Source of the DNA: a virus
Virus record (IMG/VR): IMGVR_UViG_3300021963_003756
Location: 1-22,133 of that record
Length of the DNA: 22,133 nt
Strand: one strand, 5' to 3'
This document shows, in pieces, positions 6,272-12,699 of this stretch; position 1 is the stretch's first letter; every line of letters begins with the position of its first letter. The position numbers were made by a program, and so were the translations under genes. The notes beneath the pieces were generated by a model, which worked only from the letters and a program-made list of their open reading frames with translations, did not search any database and had not been told where the DNA came from.

Positions 6272-6666
6272 CTAAAATTTGCTTGAATAAACTGTTTTCT
6301 AGCTTCTGCTGGAGTACGTGGCTTTTTACCCACAGTTTTTGTGGTCTTTGCTACAAAAGCAATGGCCTTTTCCTGTGGCTTTTTAACAACAACTGTCTTT
6401 TTTACGGGTTTTTTAAAGGGATTCTCATCTTTTATTAAGTTAGTAAGCACTAACTCTGCTTCTTTGACATTGACGTTGAAATCCTCAACTTTGATGAGCA
6501 CATACTTGGCGGCATCATTTTTGCTCATTGCACTACCCAGTGGGCGTAAAAATACGTTGGTATCTCCCAACTTTGCAAGTTGGTCAATGCGTTTTGTATC
6601 ATTGGCTGTACGGAATTTGAGTACGCCGTTTACACGGCTAAACCCTGCGTAAGTAACTGTGGACAT
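6268..6666 (-). CDS. Unknown protein with basic C-terminal half (132 aa)
   Basis: The N-terminal 75 residues form a mixed alpha/beta-looking domain (VTYAGFSRVNGVLKFRTANDTKRIDQL, KYVLIKVEDFNVNVKEAELVL). The rest is Lys/Pro/Thr-rich (KKPVKKTVVVKKPQEK, KTVGKKPRTPAEARKQF), consistent with a flexible basic tail that could bind nucleic acid. No known family recognised. An AAAGGGTTAACG leader with a moderate SD precedes the ATG at 6666, and the gene has its own promoter at 6697-6725 with three short repeats just upstream of it. Confidence 0.72.
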   Translation of the reverse strand: MSTVTYAGFSRVNGVLKFRTANDTKRIDQLAKLGDTNVFLRPLGSAMSKNDAAKYVLIKVEDFNVNVKEAELVLTNLIKDENPFKKPVKKTVVVKKPQEKAIAFVAKTTKTVGKKPRTPAEARKQFIQANFS

Positions 6667-6696
6667 CGTTAACCCTTTCTTAGTGTCAATACATGT

Positions 6697-6725
6697 ATTG
6701 TACGCAAGAATGAATTATGAGTCAA
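6697..6725 (-). promoter_or_regulatory. Sigma70-type promoter of the TAATTC group
   Basis: TTGACT (6725-6720), a 17-bp spacer beginning CATAATTC and TACAAT (6702-6697). It drives the 132-aa gene. Tandem short repeats adjoin its upstream side. Confidence 0.78.
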
Positions 6726-6730
6726 CCAAA

Positions 6731-6762
6731 ATAATCCAGTTTAATCCAGTGTCTATTCCAGT
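6731..6762 (-). repeat. Three short tandem repeats upstream of a promoter
   Basis: On the minus strand ACTGGATTA occurs at 6740-6732 and again at 6750-6742, and a diverged copy ACTGGAATAG at 6762-6753, spaced 10 and 12 bases apart. They end about 6 bases upstream of the -35 box. They resemble binding sites for an activator or repressor, but chance repetition is possible. Confidence 0.5.
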
Positions 6763-6779
6763 GTGTTAGTGTTGCGTTT

Positions 6780-7142
6780 TTACAACACCGGAATATCCCT
6801 GGCGTTTGCATGTGTTACTAGAGAACCATAATTATGGTGGAATCTATCAAACGATGGAATCTCTCTGGGCACCAATGGAATATGATAGTGAGATAACCAA
6901 CACTTGGCCACAGCAACAACCATCACAGGGTCGGCAACGTTGTTCATAACTAGGGTCAACAATTCATCAGCTCTAGCGTGAAATTTCCTCTGGTTTCGTT
7001 TTTTAGAAAGAGCCAACAACTCTTGGCCATACTGATGTGCGAGGGCAACTGGGTTGGCAGTGAGTATGCCCCACATCAATTCCTTATCGTCGTCTAAAGA
7101 CATAGATACCTTCGCTTTTGTATGCGTTTTCTGCTCGGCCAT
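6780..7142 (-). CDS. Free-standing paralogue of the MoxR C-terminal domain (120 aa)
   Basis: Residues 55-109 align with residues 307-360 of the MoxR ATPase encoded at 4321-5421. The shared pattern is HA.AD..L...M.N....V followed by Y..P.VP....SFD.FH...G, with one single-residue gap and roughly one third identity by eye. There is no Walker motif, so this protein is only the accessory helical domain with a different N-terminus (MAEQKTHTKAKVSMSLDDDK). It may bind the same partner as the ATPase tail, as an adaptor or competitor. The ATG at 7142 has an AGGAG SD 6 nt upstream but lies 59 nt inside the methyltransferase gene. A second ATG at 7103 would reduce the overlap to 20 nt. Confidence 0.8.
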   Translation of the reverse strand: MAEQKTHTKAKVSMSLDDDKELMWGILTANPVALAHQYGQELLALSKKRNQRKFHARADELLTLVMNNVADPVMVVAVAKCWLSHYHIPLVPREIPSFDRFHHNYGSLVTHANARDIPVL

Positions 7143-8232
7143 TTCCCACTCCTGGTCTAACGTTTAGCATCATGTTCACAGTTTCAACATACTCGAAACC
7201 CAACTGTTCACTGATCTGTTTCCAACGGTCCACAATCTTGAATTCTTCTTTGTTGTTTTTATAGTCTGCAATGTTGACAGCATAGATACCATCCTGTGCT
7301 AGTCCGTGATGTATCATTTTGATCGTGGGCACAACATATCCATCAAACCATCGATCCAAGTTATTGTAACGATTCATACATTGTGTTGGCTCATCTGTGT
7401 ATGTTTCTAAATTAAAGTAAGGCGGGCTTGAAAAAGCCGCATCATATCGTCCTGGCTCGGGATTGAATTCCTCACTGGGGACATTGTGCATATTATACCC
7501 CGATCCCAAACTCGATTCATTGAGTAATTCTCCTAGGGCAGTTAGTCCTTCAAATGTTTGTGTGTTTGGATCAATGCCAGTATAGTTGTAACGCATACGA
7601 CTGGTCATTGCACCCATCATGCGACCACCGTAGCCCGCACTAAAATCAAGCAGGTTGCCTCCCCAGGTTGGACAAATGTATTCCCATACAGCACGGGCGT
7701 TCATTGGTTTGAAGTTTTGGATTGTGCCGCCGTTGACTAACTCCAATGCACGCCTGATGTTTTTGGGCAATACAGTATTCTCACCTTCGTCCCTGTGTAC
7801 ATAACACAGTTTGATTGCACGTTTTAACTTGTTGTCATTAAGAAACCTAGCACGTATGCTCACGCTGTCATTGTCGTTCCACTTAGCATCTTGCATGTTA
7901 GGAAACCAAAAACGACTAAAGGCCAAGCCTTCGTTGTTGCCTACGCCAAGTGTGCGATGGTCCACAGATTTCTTTTTAGAACCGAGATTGACAAGTTGTT
8001 GGCGACAACCATCTAAACTGTAGTATGTAATTGGCACAACACCTTGCGCTCGGTACATTTCAAACACAGCATCTTGCATGTCTTGTTTATCTGTGTCTGA
8101 TGCACGATCCCACCGTTCTTTACTCAGAGCTCGGAACGCAGGTTCTAGATTTTCGTAGCCTGTGGCAATGTCATAGCCTGGTGTAAACCCCCAGGCGTGA
8201 CATATTTTGATATAATACTCTTCAATGGTCAT
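7084..8232 (-). CDS. SAM-dependent DNA methyltransferase-like protein
   Basis: A 382-aa protein with an N-terminal region of about 190 residues that I do not recognise, then a class I methyltransferase core. Motif I is LLDFSAGYGGRMMGA (about 194-208), the acidic residue of motif II is in YTGIDPN (D221), and motif IV is SSPPY (268-272). SPPY is the catalytic motif of amino-methyltransferases acting on DNA (N4-cytosine or N6-adenine). The end (YKSEGIYVFRRR) looks like a natural last strand. It follows an HNH-like gene and a ParB-like gene in one apparent operon, so methylation or another DNA base modification is the likely job. The target base and site cannot be read from the sequence. Confidence 0.82.
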   Translation of the reverse strand: MTIEEYYIKICHAWGFTPGYDIATGYENLEPAFRALSKERWDRASDTDKQDMQDAVFEMYRAQGVVPITYYSLDGCRQQLVNLGSKKKSVDHRTLGVGNNEGLAFSRFWFPNMQDAKWNDNDSVSIRARFLNDNKLKRAIKLCYVHRDEGENTVLPKNIRRALELVNGGTIQNFKPMNARAVWEYICPTWGGNLLDFSAGYGGRMMGAMTSRMRYNYTGIDPNTQTFEGLTALGELLNESSLGSGYNMHNVPSEEFNPEPGRYDAAFSSPPYFNLETYTDEPTQCMNRYNNLDRWFDGYVVPTIKMIHHGLAQDGIYAVNIADYKNNKEEFKIVDRWKQISEQLGFEYVETVNMMLNVRPGVGNGRAENAYKSEGIYVFRRR

Positions 8233-8233
8233 A

Positions 8234-8791
8234 TTAAATTACTAGATGTTTAAAGTAATTATAATGTTTTTCTAATGTCCATGTCAATGGATCAATGTTG
8301 GTACCGTCGTGAGTTTGGAATTCAGCCGCAAATACATTTGTATAACGTGTGAACGGTAACCACATATCGGGAGTCTTAGCGGCCCACCCTGCTTCTTTAA
8401 GAAGATGGTGTTTTGTACGACTCAACTTTACTGTAGGAGTATTTAATGCTTGTTCCACAGTAATAGCGTTGGCTAACAACAAATCACGAATACGACTTGC
8501 AGGGATTAAGTGTTCAAAGTCACATTCTTCGTCTGCCCCAACTTCGTGATAGTGTGCTTTCATGCCATCACGTTGTTGGATACAGTACTCGTGGTATCGT
8601 CGTAGATAATAATCTATGTCGTTACGAATTTCTCGTAACAGTTGTTGGTCATTTTGCACAGCATGATACTCATCAACTAGACGATCTATATTCTTAGTAC
8701 AATGCCGTGACACGGTTTGGTAAGTTTCGACAGTACGTTTAGTCTTACCATACACAGGAGCAACAAATTGTTCAAGAGATTCTTTTAACAT
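8234..8791 (-). CDS. Unknown protein with possible HNH-like motif (185 aa)
   Basis: The N-terminal 90 residues are helical and charged. The middle carries CDFEHLIP (90-97), followed by SRIRDLLLANAITVEQALN, PTVKLSRTKHHLL and a final W..FTRYTNVF segment. The EHLIP...LSRTKHH arrangement resembles the EH..P...H layout of HNH nucleases, but the central Asn and metal-binding cysteines are not clear, so I treat nuclease activity as a hypothesis. An AGAGG SD precedes the ATG at 8791, the gene sits between the ParB-like and methyltransferase genes with almost no spacing, and it probably works with them. Confidence 0.65.
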   Translation of the reverse strand: MLKESLEQFVAPVYGKTKRTVETYQTVSRHCTKNIDRLVDEYHAVQNDQQLLREIRNDIDYYLRRYHEYCIQQRDGMKAHYHEVGADEECDFEHLIPASRIRDLLLANAITVEQALNTPTVKLSRTKHHLLKEAGWAAKTPDMWLPFTRYTNVFAAEFQTHDGTNIDPLTWTLEKHYNYFKHLVI

Positions 8792-8792
8792 A

Positions 8793-9845
8793 TTAAGCCT
8801 CTGTGGGAATTAAACCTGGAGCCACATTGCCATCTAAAATACCCATTGTAGCACCTTCTCCGTGATATGGCAGTTTTAACGTGCCACCACCAAGGAGATG
8901 CAATTCCCGCATAAAATTACTCATTGCACTAGGAGCACTCCAAGTACTACCTGGATTTTTGTGTTCCCATTGTACTTTGGCCTTAGCATGAATTAATGAG
9001 CTTGATTTAAATGTAGGCTTGATGCTCAACAACAAAGTTTTCATCCAACCTGCTGGCAATTTTTCGTTGACATTGGTACTAGAGATTCGATGTAGTTCAT
9101 ACAATCCAATGTAAACACCTTGATCAATTTCTTCTTGCATCGGAAACACAAATTTAATGGCGTCAAGTATATTAAACAAGGTTGTACCACGGTCATCGAT
9201 TTCGATACCTTTGTAGGCATATTTAAAGTGACTAAAAAAGTAGTCGTTGTCGCCACGCAGGTTGTCACTGTTACGACTACCTTTGTCTTGTAAGTCAATG
9301 CCGCACTTATCAAATTGGTCTTGCATTGTGCGAGCACGAACAACCTTAACGTCTCGGCTACCATTTTTGTAACGCACAATAGAATTACGGTGAAGGTCGC
9401 CGGGAGTCAAGCGACGAACACCTGTGTCGTTGAGCATTTCAAATGCGTAACTTGCAAAATTAGTATCATCCGTTTCTACTACGGCACAAGGAATTTCTGT
9501 AAACCCCAATAACCCTGCGGCAATGGTACGGTGTTGAGCATCGTACAAATATATAGGCGGTGTGCCAAGTAAACGACAAGCAGATCCGGGACTACAAATA
9601 CGTGGATCCCATTTTTTCATAATATTAATAATGTGCTTGTGGATTACATCACGTTGCACCTCATAGTCAATCCAAAGATCTTCAATGTCTAACATTGCAC
9701 TGACAGGGAATTTGTGACTCATTGCCTTTGCACGGTTCCGCCATGCAGTAAGGTCTTTTTCTGTGACACCGTAGTGTGCTTTGAGTTGGGTTTCAACTTC
9801 AGCGATAACGTCAGTCAGTTTACGTGTGAGGCGCTTTACGGCCAT
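8793..9845 (-). CDS. ParB/sulfiredoxin-fold protein (ParB-like)
   Basis: A 350-aa protein with a ParB-like N-terminal domain. The segment PPIYLYDAQHRTIAAGLLGFTEIPCAVVE (about 96-124) matches the signature 'v.DGqHR..Aa...G...ip..v' of the ParB/Srx fold, with DAQHR at 102-106. The remaining 200 or more residues are helical and not recognised; it is not a standard chromosome-partition ParB, as no helix-turn-helix is obvious. Proteins of this fold can be CTPases, nucleases or kinases in DNA modification systems. The AAGGAG SD precedes the ATG at 9845. The gene has its own promoter and a long 5' leader with two hairpins, so it may regulate itself. Confidence 0.75.
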   Translation of the reverse strand: MAVKRLTRKLTDVIAEVETQLKAHYGVTEKDLTAWRNRAKAMSHKFPVSAMLDIEDLWIDYEVQRDVIHKHIINIMKKWDPRICSPGSACRLLGTPPIYLYDAQHRTIAAGLLGFTEIPCAVVETDDTNFASYAFEMLNDTGVRRLTPGDLHRNSIVRYKNGSRDVKVVRARTMQDQFDKCGIDLQDKGSRNSDNLRGDNDYFFSHFKYAYKGIEIDDRGTTLFNILDAIKFVFPMQEEIDQGVYIGLYELHRISSTNVNEKLPAGWMKTLLLSIKPTFKSSSLIHAKAKVQWEHKNPGSTWSAPSAMSNFMRELHLLGGGTLKLPYHGEGATMGILDGNVAPGLIPTEA

Positions 9846-9871
9846 AATAGTTCTCCTTGGGGTTAAAAATA

Positions 9872-9918
9872 GAGCACCATGCTCCTACCACTATTCAAAC
9901 GATGTTGCACCATGCAAC
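9872..9918 (-). promoter_or_regulatory. Two related hairpins in the leader of the ParB-like gene
   Basis: On the minus strand GTTGCA-TGG-TGCAAC (9918-9904) and GAGCA-TGG-TGCTC (9884-9872) are perfect inverted repeats with the same TGG centre, 33 bp apart centre to centre. They lie between the predicted transcription start near 9937 and the ATG at 9845. They could be RNA hairpins or operator sites for a dimeric protein. An AGGAG at 9930-9926 could also serve a short leader peptide starting at 9913, which I do not annotate as a gene. Confidence 0.55.
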
Positions 9919-9943
9919 CGGTGTTCTCCTAGCAAGTTCAACT

Positions 9944-9972
9944 AGTATAACACTAAAGTCCTATAGTGTCAA
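9944..9972 (-). promoter_or_regulatory. Strong sigma70-type promoter of the ParB-like operon
   Basis: A consensus TTGACA (9972-9967), a 17-bp spacer and TATACT (9949-9944). It overlaps the last codons and stop of the endolysin gene. GTAATTC lies upstream of the -35 box rather than downstream as in the MoxR-region promoters. Confidence 0.82.
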
Positions 9973-10491
9973 CCAGGAATTACGGGCTTTGTTATAAAAA
10001 ATATGTTGACCTATTTGTGTAATACGCTCGTTTGTATCTGCCCAGTTTGGGGGTTTGATATAATCGGCATGATAAAATAAACTGCGATGAAGTCCACGTA
10101 CACGATGACCATTTAATGAATCCTCTGCTACACGGCGACTTTCTGCCCATAATGTTTTATTGGGCTTAGGTAATTTCTTATTAAGAGTCCAAGAGAATTG
10201 CGCTTTCGAATAAACTACTTTGCATATATCCTTGCCCCAGTATCCTGTTTTAAGTCTATTAATAGTGACATGGGCCACAGCATATTTTCCTGCACGATCT
10301 TCTACGCCAGCTTCGTAATATATATTCTTAGTTAGACAGTCAACGTCTTTTTCTGTATACGCCACAGTTTCTCGAGTTTGTATAATATCATCAAGTTTCT
10401 CTTCGATTCTATCCATACGTTGTTCGCTACGGAATAATAGAAATCCCAATACTCCAAATCCGATAATGGCCAAAGCCCTATTAGATATCAT
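9961..10491 (-). CDS. SleB-like cell wall hydrolase (membrane-anchored endolysin)
   Basis: This 176-aa protein should cleave peptidoglycan at lysis. An N-terminal hydrophobic segment (about 4-20) is followed by a charged stretch, so it is probably membrane-inserted, either as a signal-anchor-release type or as a fixed anchor. The Hydrolase_2/SleB domain follows: DCLTKNIYYEAGVEDRAGKYAVAH (about 51-74) contains the catalytic Glu of the IYxEA motif at 60, then INRL, ICKVV and QFSWT (98-102). The length fits single-domain phage SleB endolysins. No holin is recognisable next to it. It has its own promoter (10525-10553), and its start region forms a small hairpin over the weak SD. Confidence 0.9.
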   Translation of the reverse strand: MISNRALAIIGFGVLGFLLFRSEQRMDRIEEKLDDIIQTRETVAYTEKDVDCLTKNIYYEAGVEDRAGKYAVAHVTINRLKTGYWGKDICKVVYSKAQFSWTLNKKLPKPNKTLWAESRRVAEDSLNGHRVRGLHRSLFYHADYIKPPNWADTNERITQIGQHIFYNKARNSWLTL

Positions 10492-10524
10492 AATAACCTA
10501 CTTTGGGTAGTTAATAATATCTTT

Positions 10525-10553
10525 ATTATACAGTCTTTTGGATTTCTTGTCTA
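10525..10553 (-). promoter_or_regulatory. Promoter of the endolysin gene
   Basis: TAGACA (10553-10548), a 17-bp spacer and a perfect TATAAT (10530-10525). The leader is about 30 nt long. The 9-mer CCAAAGTAG occurs at 10559-10551 (touching the -35 box) and again at 10506-10498 just before the gene, a possible operator pair. Confidence 0.7.
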
Positions 10554-10567
10554 CTTTGGATGTTGTA

Positions 10568-10597
10568 CAAAAACAACACAAGTTAGTGCGTACTAAC
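10568..10597 (-). terminator. Candidate intrinsic terminator after the 116-aa gene
   Basis: Immediately after the TAG at 10600-10598, GTTAGT-ACGC-ACTAAC forms a perfect 6-bp stem with a 4-nt loop (10597-10582). It is followed by the U-rich TTGTGTTGTTTTTG. The stem is AT-rich and the U-run interrupted, so efficiency is uncertain, but the position fits the end of a transcription unit. Confidence 0.45.
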
Positions 10598-10948
10598 CTA
10601 TTGATTTTGTTGCAGATTGTCTAAATATTGTACAAGATTCCCGCCATGTAACTGCAACATAACGGCATCTTGGTCGCTGATTACAAGGATAAACTTGTCG
10701 GAAAAGTAATATGGTTCAGTTAGCAATCGTTCCAACTGTAACATCTGCTTGGGCATGATCCTTGCCTGTATGTCTACTCTATGAAGTACCAACTTGGTAT
10801 GTTTCTTAATCCACGTTGATCCGGTATGTGTTAATCTTAGACTACGTTTGTTTATGGGATTCCACCACCAAGTATTTTCTACACCCGGAAACTCTGCACC
10901 AGGTGCAACTTGATCAATTAAATGTCTAGTCCATTTAACTTGGTTCAT
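10598..10948 (-). CDS. Small unknown protein (116 aa)
   Basis: I do not recognise the family. The protein begins MNQVKWTRHLIDQVAPGAEF and contains ENTWWWNPINKRSLRLTHTG, then STWIKKHTKL and a C-terminal FSDKFILVISDQDAVMLQLHG. The frame is open to 11017, but the ATG at 10948 is preferred: it overlaps the radical SAM gene by only 14 nt and the sequence before it lies inside that gene. The SD is weak, so coupling is likely. A hairpin terminator follows the stop. Co-transcription with the radical SAM gene could mean a shared role; nothing more can be said. Confidence 0.68.
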   Translation of the reverse strand: MNQVKWTRHLIDQVAPGAEFPGVENTWWWNPINKRSLRLTHTGSTWIKKHTKLVLHRVDIQARIMPKQMLQLERLLTEPYYFSDKFILVISDQDAVMLQLHGGNLVQYLDNLQQNQ

Positions 10949-12146
10949 TTGGGATGTAAGGCAACATCGCCTGATAGTATTCTGGGAATGTTTCAGCAAA
11001 AGATTGGTCCCTGACACGATCTAGTATATGCAATTCTTCCCAAAATCTTGGCCACCATATATCGCAGCCCGGTATTTGATGATTTAATAAAGAAATAAAT
11101 TTTTCACATTTTTTGTTATTTTTAAATTTCTCAATAAGTTGATGTTTAATCTCGGGGGGCAGGTGTCTAAAGTCATATTGGTCTGGTCCATATACAACAT
11201 TAGAGAAGACGGGAACACCATATTTTTCTAATCCATCAAGTATTGCATCCGCATACCAAATATTATAAATGCTAACAGTAAAACATATATTAACAGATAT
11301 GTTTTTATATTTGTTTGATAATTCAATATATTTTTCTATATTTTCTTGCAGAGCAACAACATCTACTTTGTGTCGAATATATTCGAGTTGATTGGTATCA
11401 TTTGAATCTATACTAATTGCAATTTGTACATGTTTAAATTTTGGCAAGATATCAATGTAAGATTGATTCCATATAACTCCATTAGTATGAAATTGTATTG
11501 CAGTATCTGCAACTTTATCATTGTTTGCAGCGTCAATCATTTTATCCCACATTGCCGGCGCCAGCATAGGTTCGCCGCCGTAGATATCTAGGAATATAAA
11601 GCCAGGTAACCACTGTTTAAATGTTTCCCAAATGTCGATATTTTGTTTACCTAATCCCAAGCGAATAGTTTCAAATTTTTTAGTATACTCTTTAAACGTT
11701 CCTGTAAATGATTTTAATTCTGTATCAAGTTTGTAGAAATCTTGATACAATGTAGTACTAGTACTAGGTTGGCACATCCTGCACCCTAAATTACAAACAT
11801 TAGTGGGCTTTAAAATTAATATCTGCGGTTGGGTGTCAGATTGATCTACATCTTTTAATTTTTTATTAAAAATTTGTCTAAAAGATTCCACCCCAGCATC
11901 CTCGTCGTTCCAACAAGATTGACAACTAGGAATACGTTTGCCATGATCTAGGGCAGCACGTATTAATTTTCTAGTAGGACTACGCCACATGCGTTCAAGA
12001 CCCACTTCATGAAGATATAATTTATTTTTCTTACCATCCTCGAAGCTTTGTGTATTTTTGTTACATACACAGACATCACCTTCGTTTTGCACAGCCAATG
12101 AAACGTGTGCTAATTTACAATATGTGGTAGAGTCTTGTGCAAACAT
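10935..12146 (-). CDS. Radical SAM protein with N-terminal twitch/SPASM-like Cys domain
   Basis: A 403-aa radical SAM enzyme. The [4Fe-4S] cluster motif is VCNLGCRMC (C118, C122, C125), followed by DIYGGEPML (GGEP, SAM binding) and FHTNG. Ahead of the core, residues 1-95 hold further cysteines (C10, C26, C28, C75, C78) in the order C...G.VC.C...C..CW..E..G..S.R, which looks like a twitch/SPASM auxiliary-cluster domain placed at the N-terminus. I recall this architecture from aquatic phages. SPASM-type enzymes usually modify peptides or proteins, but the substrate is unknown here. The ATG overlaps the upstream stop as TAATG and lacks an SD. The region around this gene looks more AT-rich than its neighbours. 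Confidence 0.85.
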   Translation of the reverse strand: MFAQDSTTYCKLAHVSLAVQNEGDVCVCNKNTQSFEDGKKNKLYLHEVGLERMWRSPTRKLIRAALDHGKRIPSCQSCWNDEDAGVESFRQIFNKKLKDVDQSDTQPQILILKPTNVCNLGCRMCQPSTSTTLYQDFYKLDTELKSFTGTFKEYTKKFETIRLGLGKQNIDIWETFKQWLPGFIFLDIYGGEPMLAPAMWDKMIDAANNDKVADTAIQFHTNGVIWNQSYIDILPKFKHVQIAISIDSNDTNQLEYIRHKVDVVALQENIEKYIELSNKYKNISVNICFTVSIYNIWYADAILDGLEKYGVPVFSNVVYGPDQYDFRHLPPEIKHQLIEKFKNNKKCEKFISLLNHQIPGCDIWWPRFWEELHILDRVRDQSFAETFPEYYQAMLPYIPNEPS

Positions 12147-12436
12147 TATGCACGATAGATAGTATCACCCTGTTTGAGTAATACCACAGTGAACTTGTCT
12201 GTTTTAAATAGTGTGTTTAATTTCTTGGCCAAATTAATTGCATGGCCGGGATTAGAAAAGCTAACCTTCTTGTACTTGGGTCCGGGGTAGCTAACTAAGA
12301 TATTGTGTGTTTTTAAATTAATAGGCATATTGTCGTAGAAGACCGCCCAGATACCTTCAGAGCTTAACACTTGCTCGCTTTTGTATGTGTTCTTGTTAAC
12401 GTGATCTAGCAACACATTTGGCTTAGGTCGACTCAT
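12146..12436 (-). CDS. Small conserved-looking phage protein (96 aa)
   Basis: Contains PNVLLDHVNKNTYKSEQVLS, then GIWAVFYDNMPINLKTHN, ILVSYPGPKYKKVSFSNPGH and a final FTVVLLKQGDTIYRA. From memory, the 'YPGPKYKKVSFSNPGHA...LA..LN' pattern recurs in T4-like phages from water, without a known function. An AAGGA SD precedes the ATG at 12436, and a T4-late-like GATAAATA element lies 24-31 nt upstream. Its stop overlaps the radical SAM start, so it is co-expressed with it. It is too well ordered to be a typical RiPP precursor. Confidence 0.75.
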   Translation of the reverse strand: MSRPKPNVLLDHVNKNTYKSEQVLSSEGIWAVFYDNMPINLKTHNILVSYPGPKYKKVSFSNPGHAINLAKKLNTLFKTDKFTVVLLKQGDTIYRA

Positions 12437-12459
12437 TTCAATATCCTTGATTTACTGTT

Positions 12460-12467
12460 TATTTATC
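12460..12467 (-). promoter_or_regulatory. Possible T4-like late promoter element
   Basis: GATAAATA on the minus strand matches the NATAAATA late-promoter pattern known from T4-like phages and sits upstream of the 96-aa gene in a 47-bp gap. With only eight bases matched in AT-rich DNA, chance occurrence is quite possible. Confidence 0.4.
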
Positions 12468-12483
12468 TCAATATATACGTAGT

Positions 12484-12699
12484 TTATTTAAATTTACCAC
12501 CGTCCATTGAGACATTGATATCTGTGGTACTAGTATTATCTTTGACTAACCCTGCAATTGTGGCCATCAATTCGTAGATTTCTGCATGCAGACTACGTGC
12601 TTCTTGTGCGTTTAGTGTAAGAATCTTACCACTACTTTGATTCATTGCCCGCACTCTGTCATTGAACATTTTAATGTGCAAAGAAACATTATTGTCCAT
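12484..12699 (-). CDS. Small unknown protein (71 aa)
   Basis: The protein (MDNNVSLHIKMFNDRVRAMN...) is mainly helical, with LTLNAQEARSLHAEIYELMATIAGLV as its central helix and a polar tail ending DINVSMDGGKFK. The 'NDRV..MN.S.gk.LtL.a.eAR.LhaeIyeLl' layout is one I associate from memory with small phage proteins, but it has no known function to me. AAGGA precedes the ATG at 12699, which overlaps the upstream gene's end by 11 nt. Confidence 0.72.
   Translation of the reverse strand: MDNNVSLHIKMFNDRVRAMNQSSGKILTLNAQEARSLHAEIYELMATIAGLVKDNTSTTDINVSMDGGKFK

Noticed and set aside
7737-9845. A complete restriction-modification system
   Set aside because: The methyltransferase-like protein is clear, but the HNH-like protein lacks a convincing nuclease motif and no specificity subunit or restriction endonuclease is recognisable.
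9865-9915. Sixteen-codon leader peptide (ATG at 9915) in front of the ParB-like gene
   Set aside because: The AGGAG is about 12 nt away from the ATG, too far for a good start, and the two hairpins explain the region equally well.
10949-11017. Upstream extension of the 116-aa gene
   Set aside because: It would overlap the radical SAM gene by more than 80 nt; the ATG at 10948 keeps the overlap to 14 nt.
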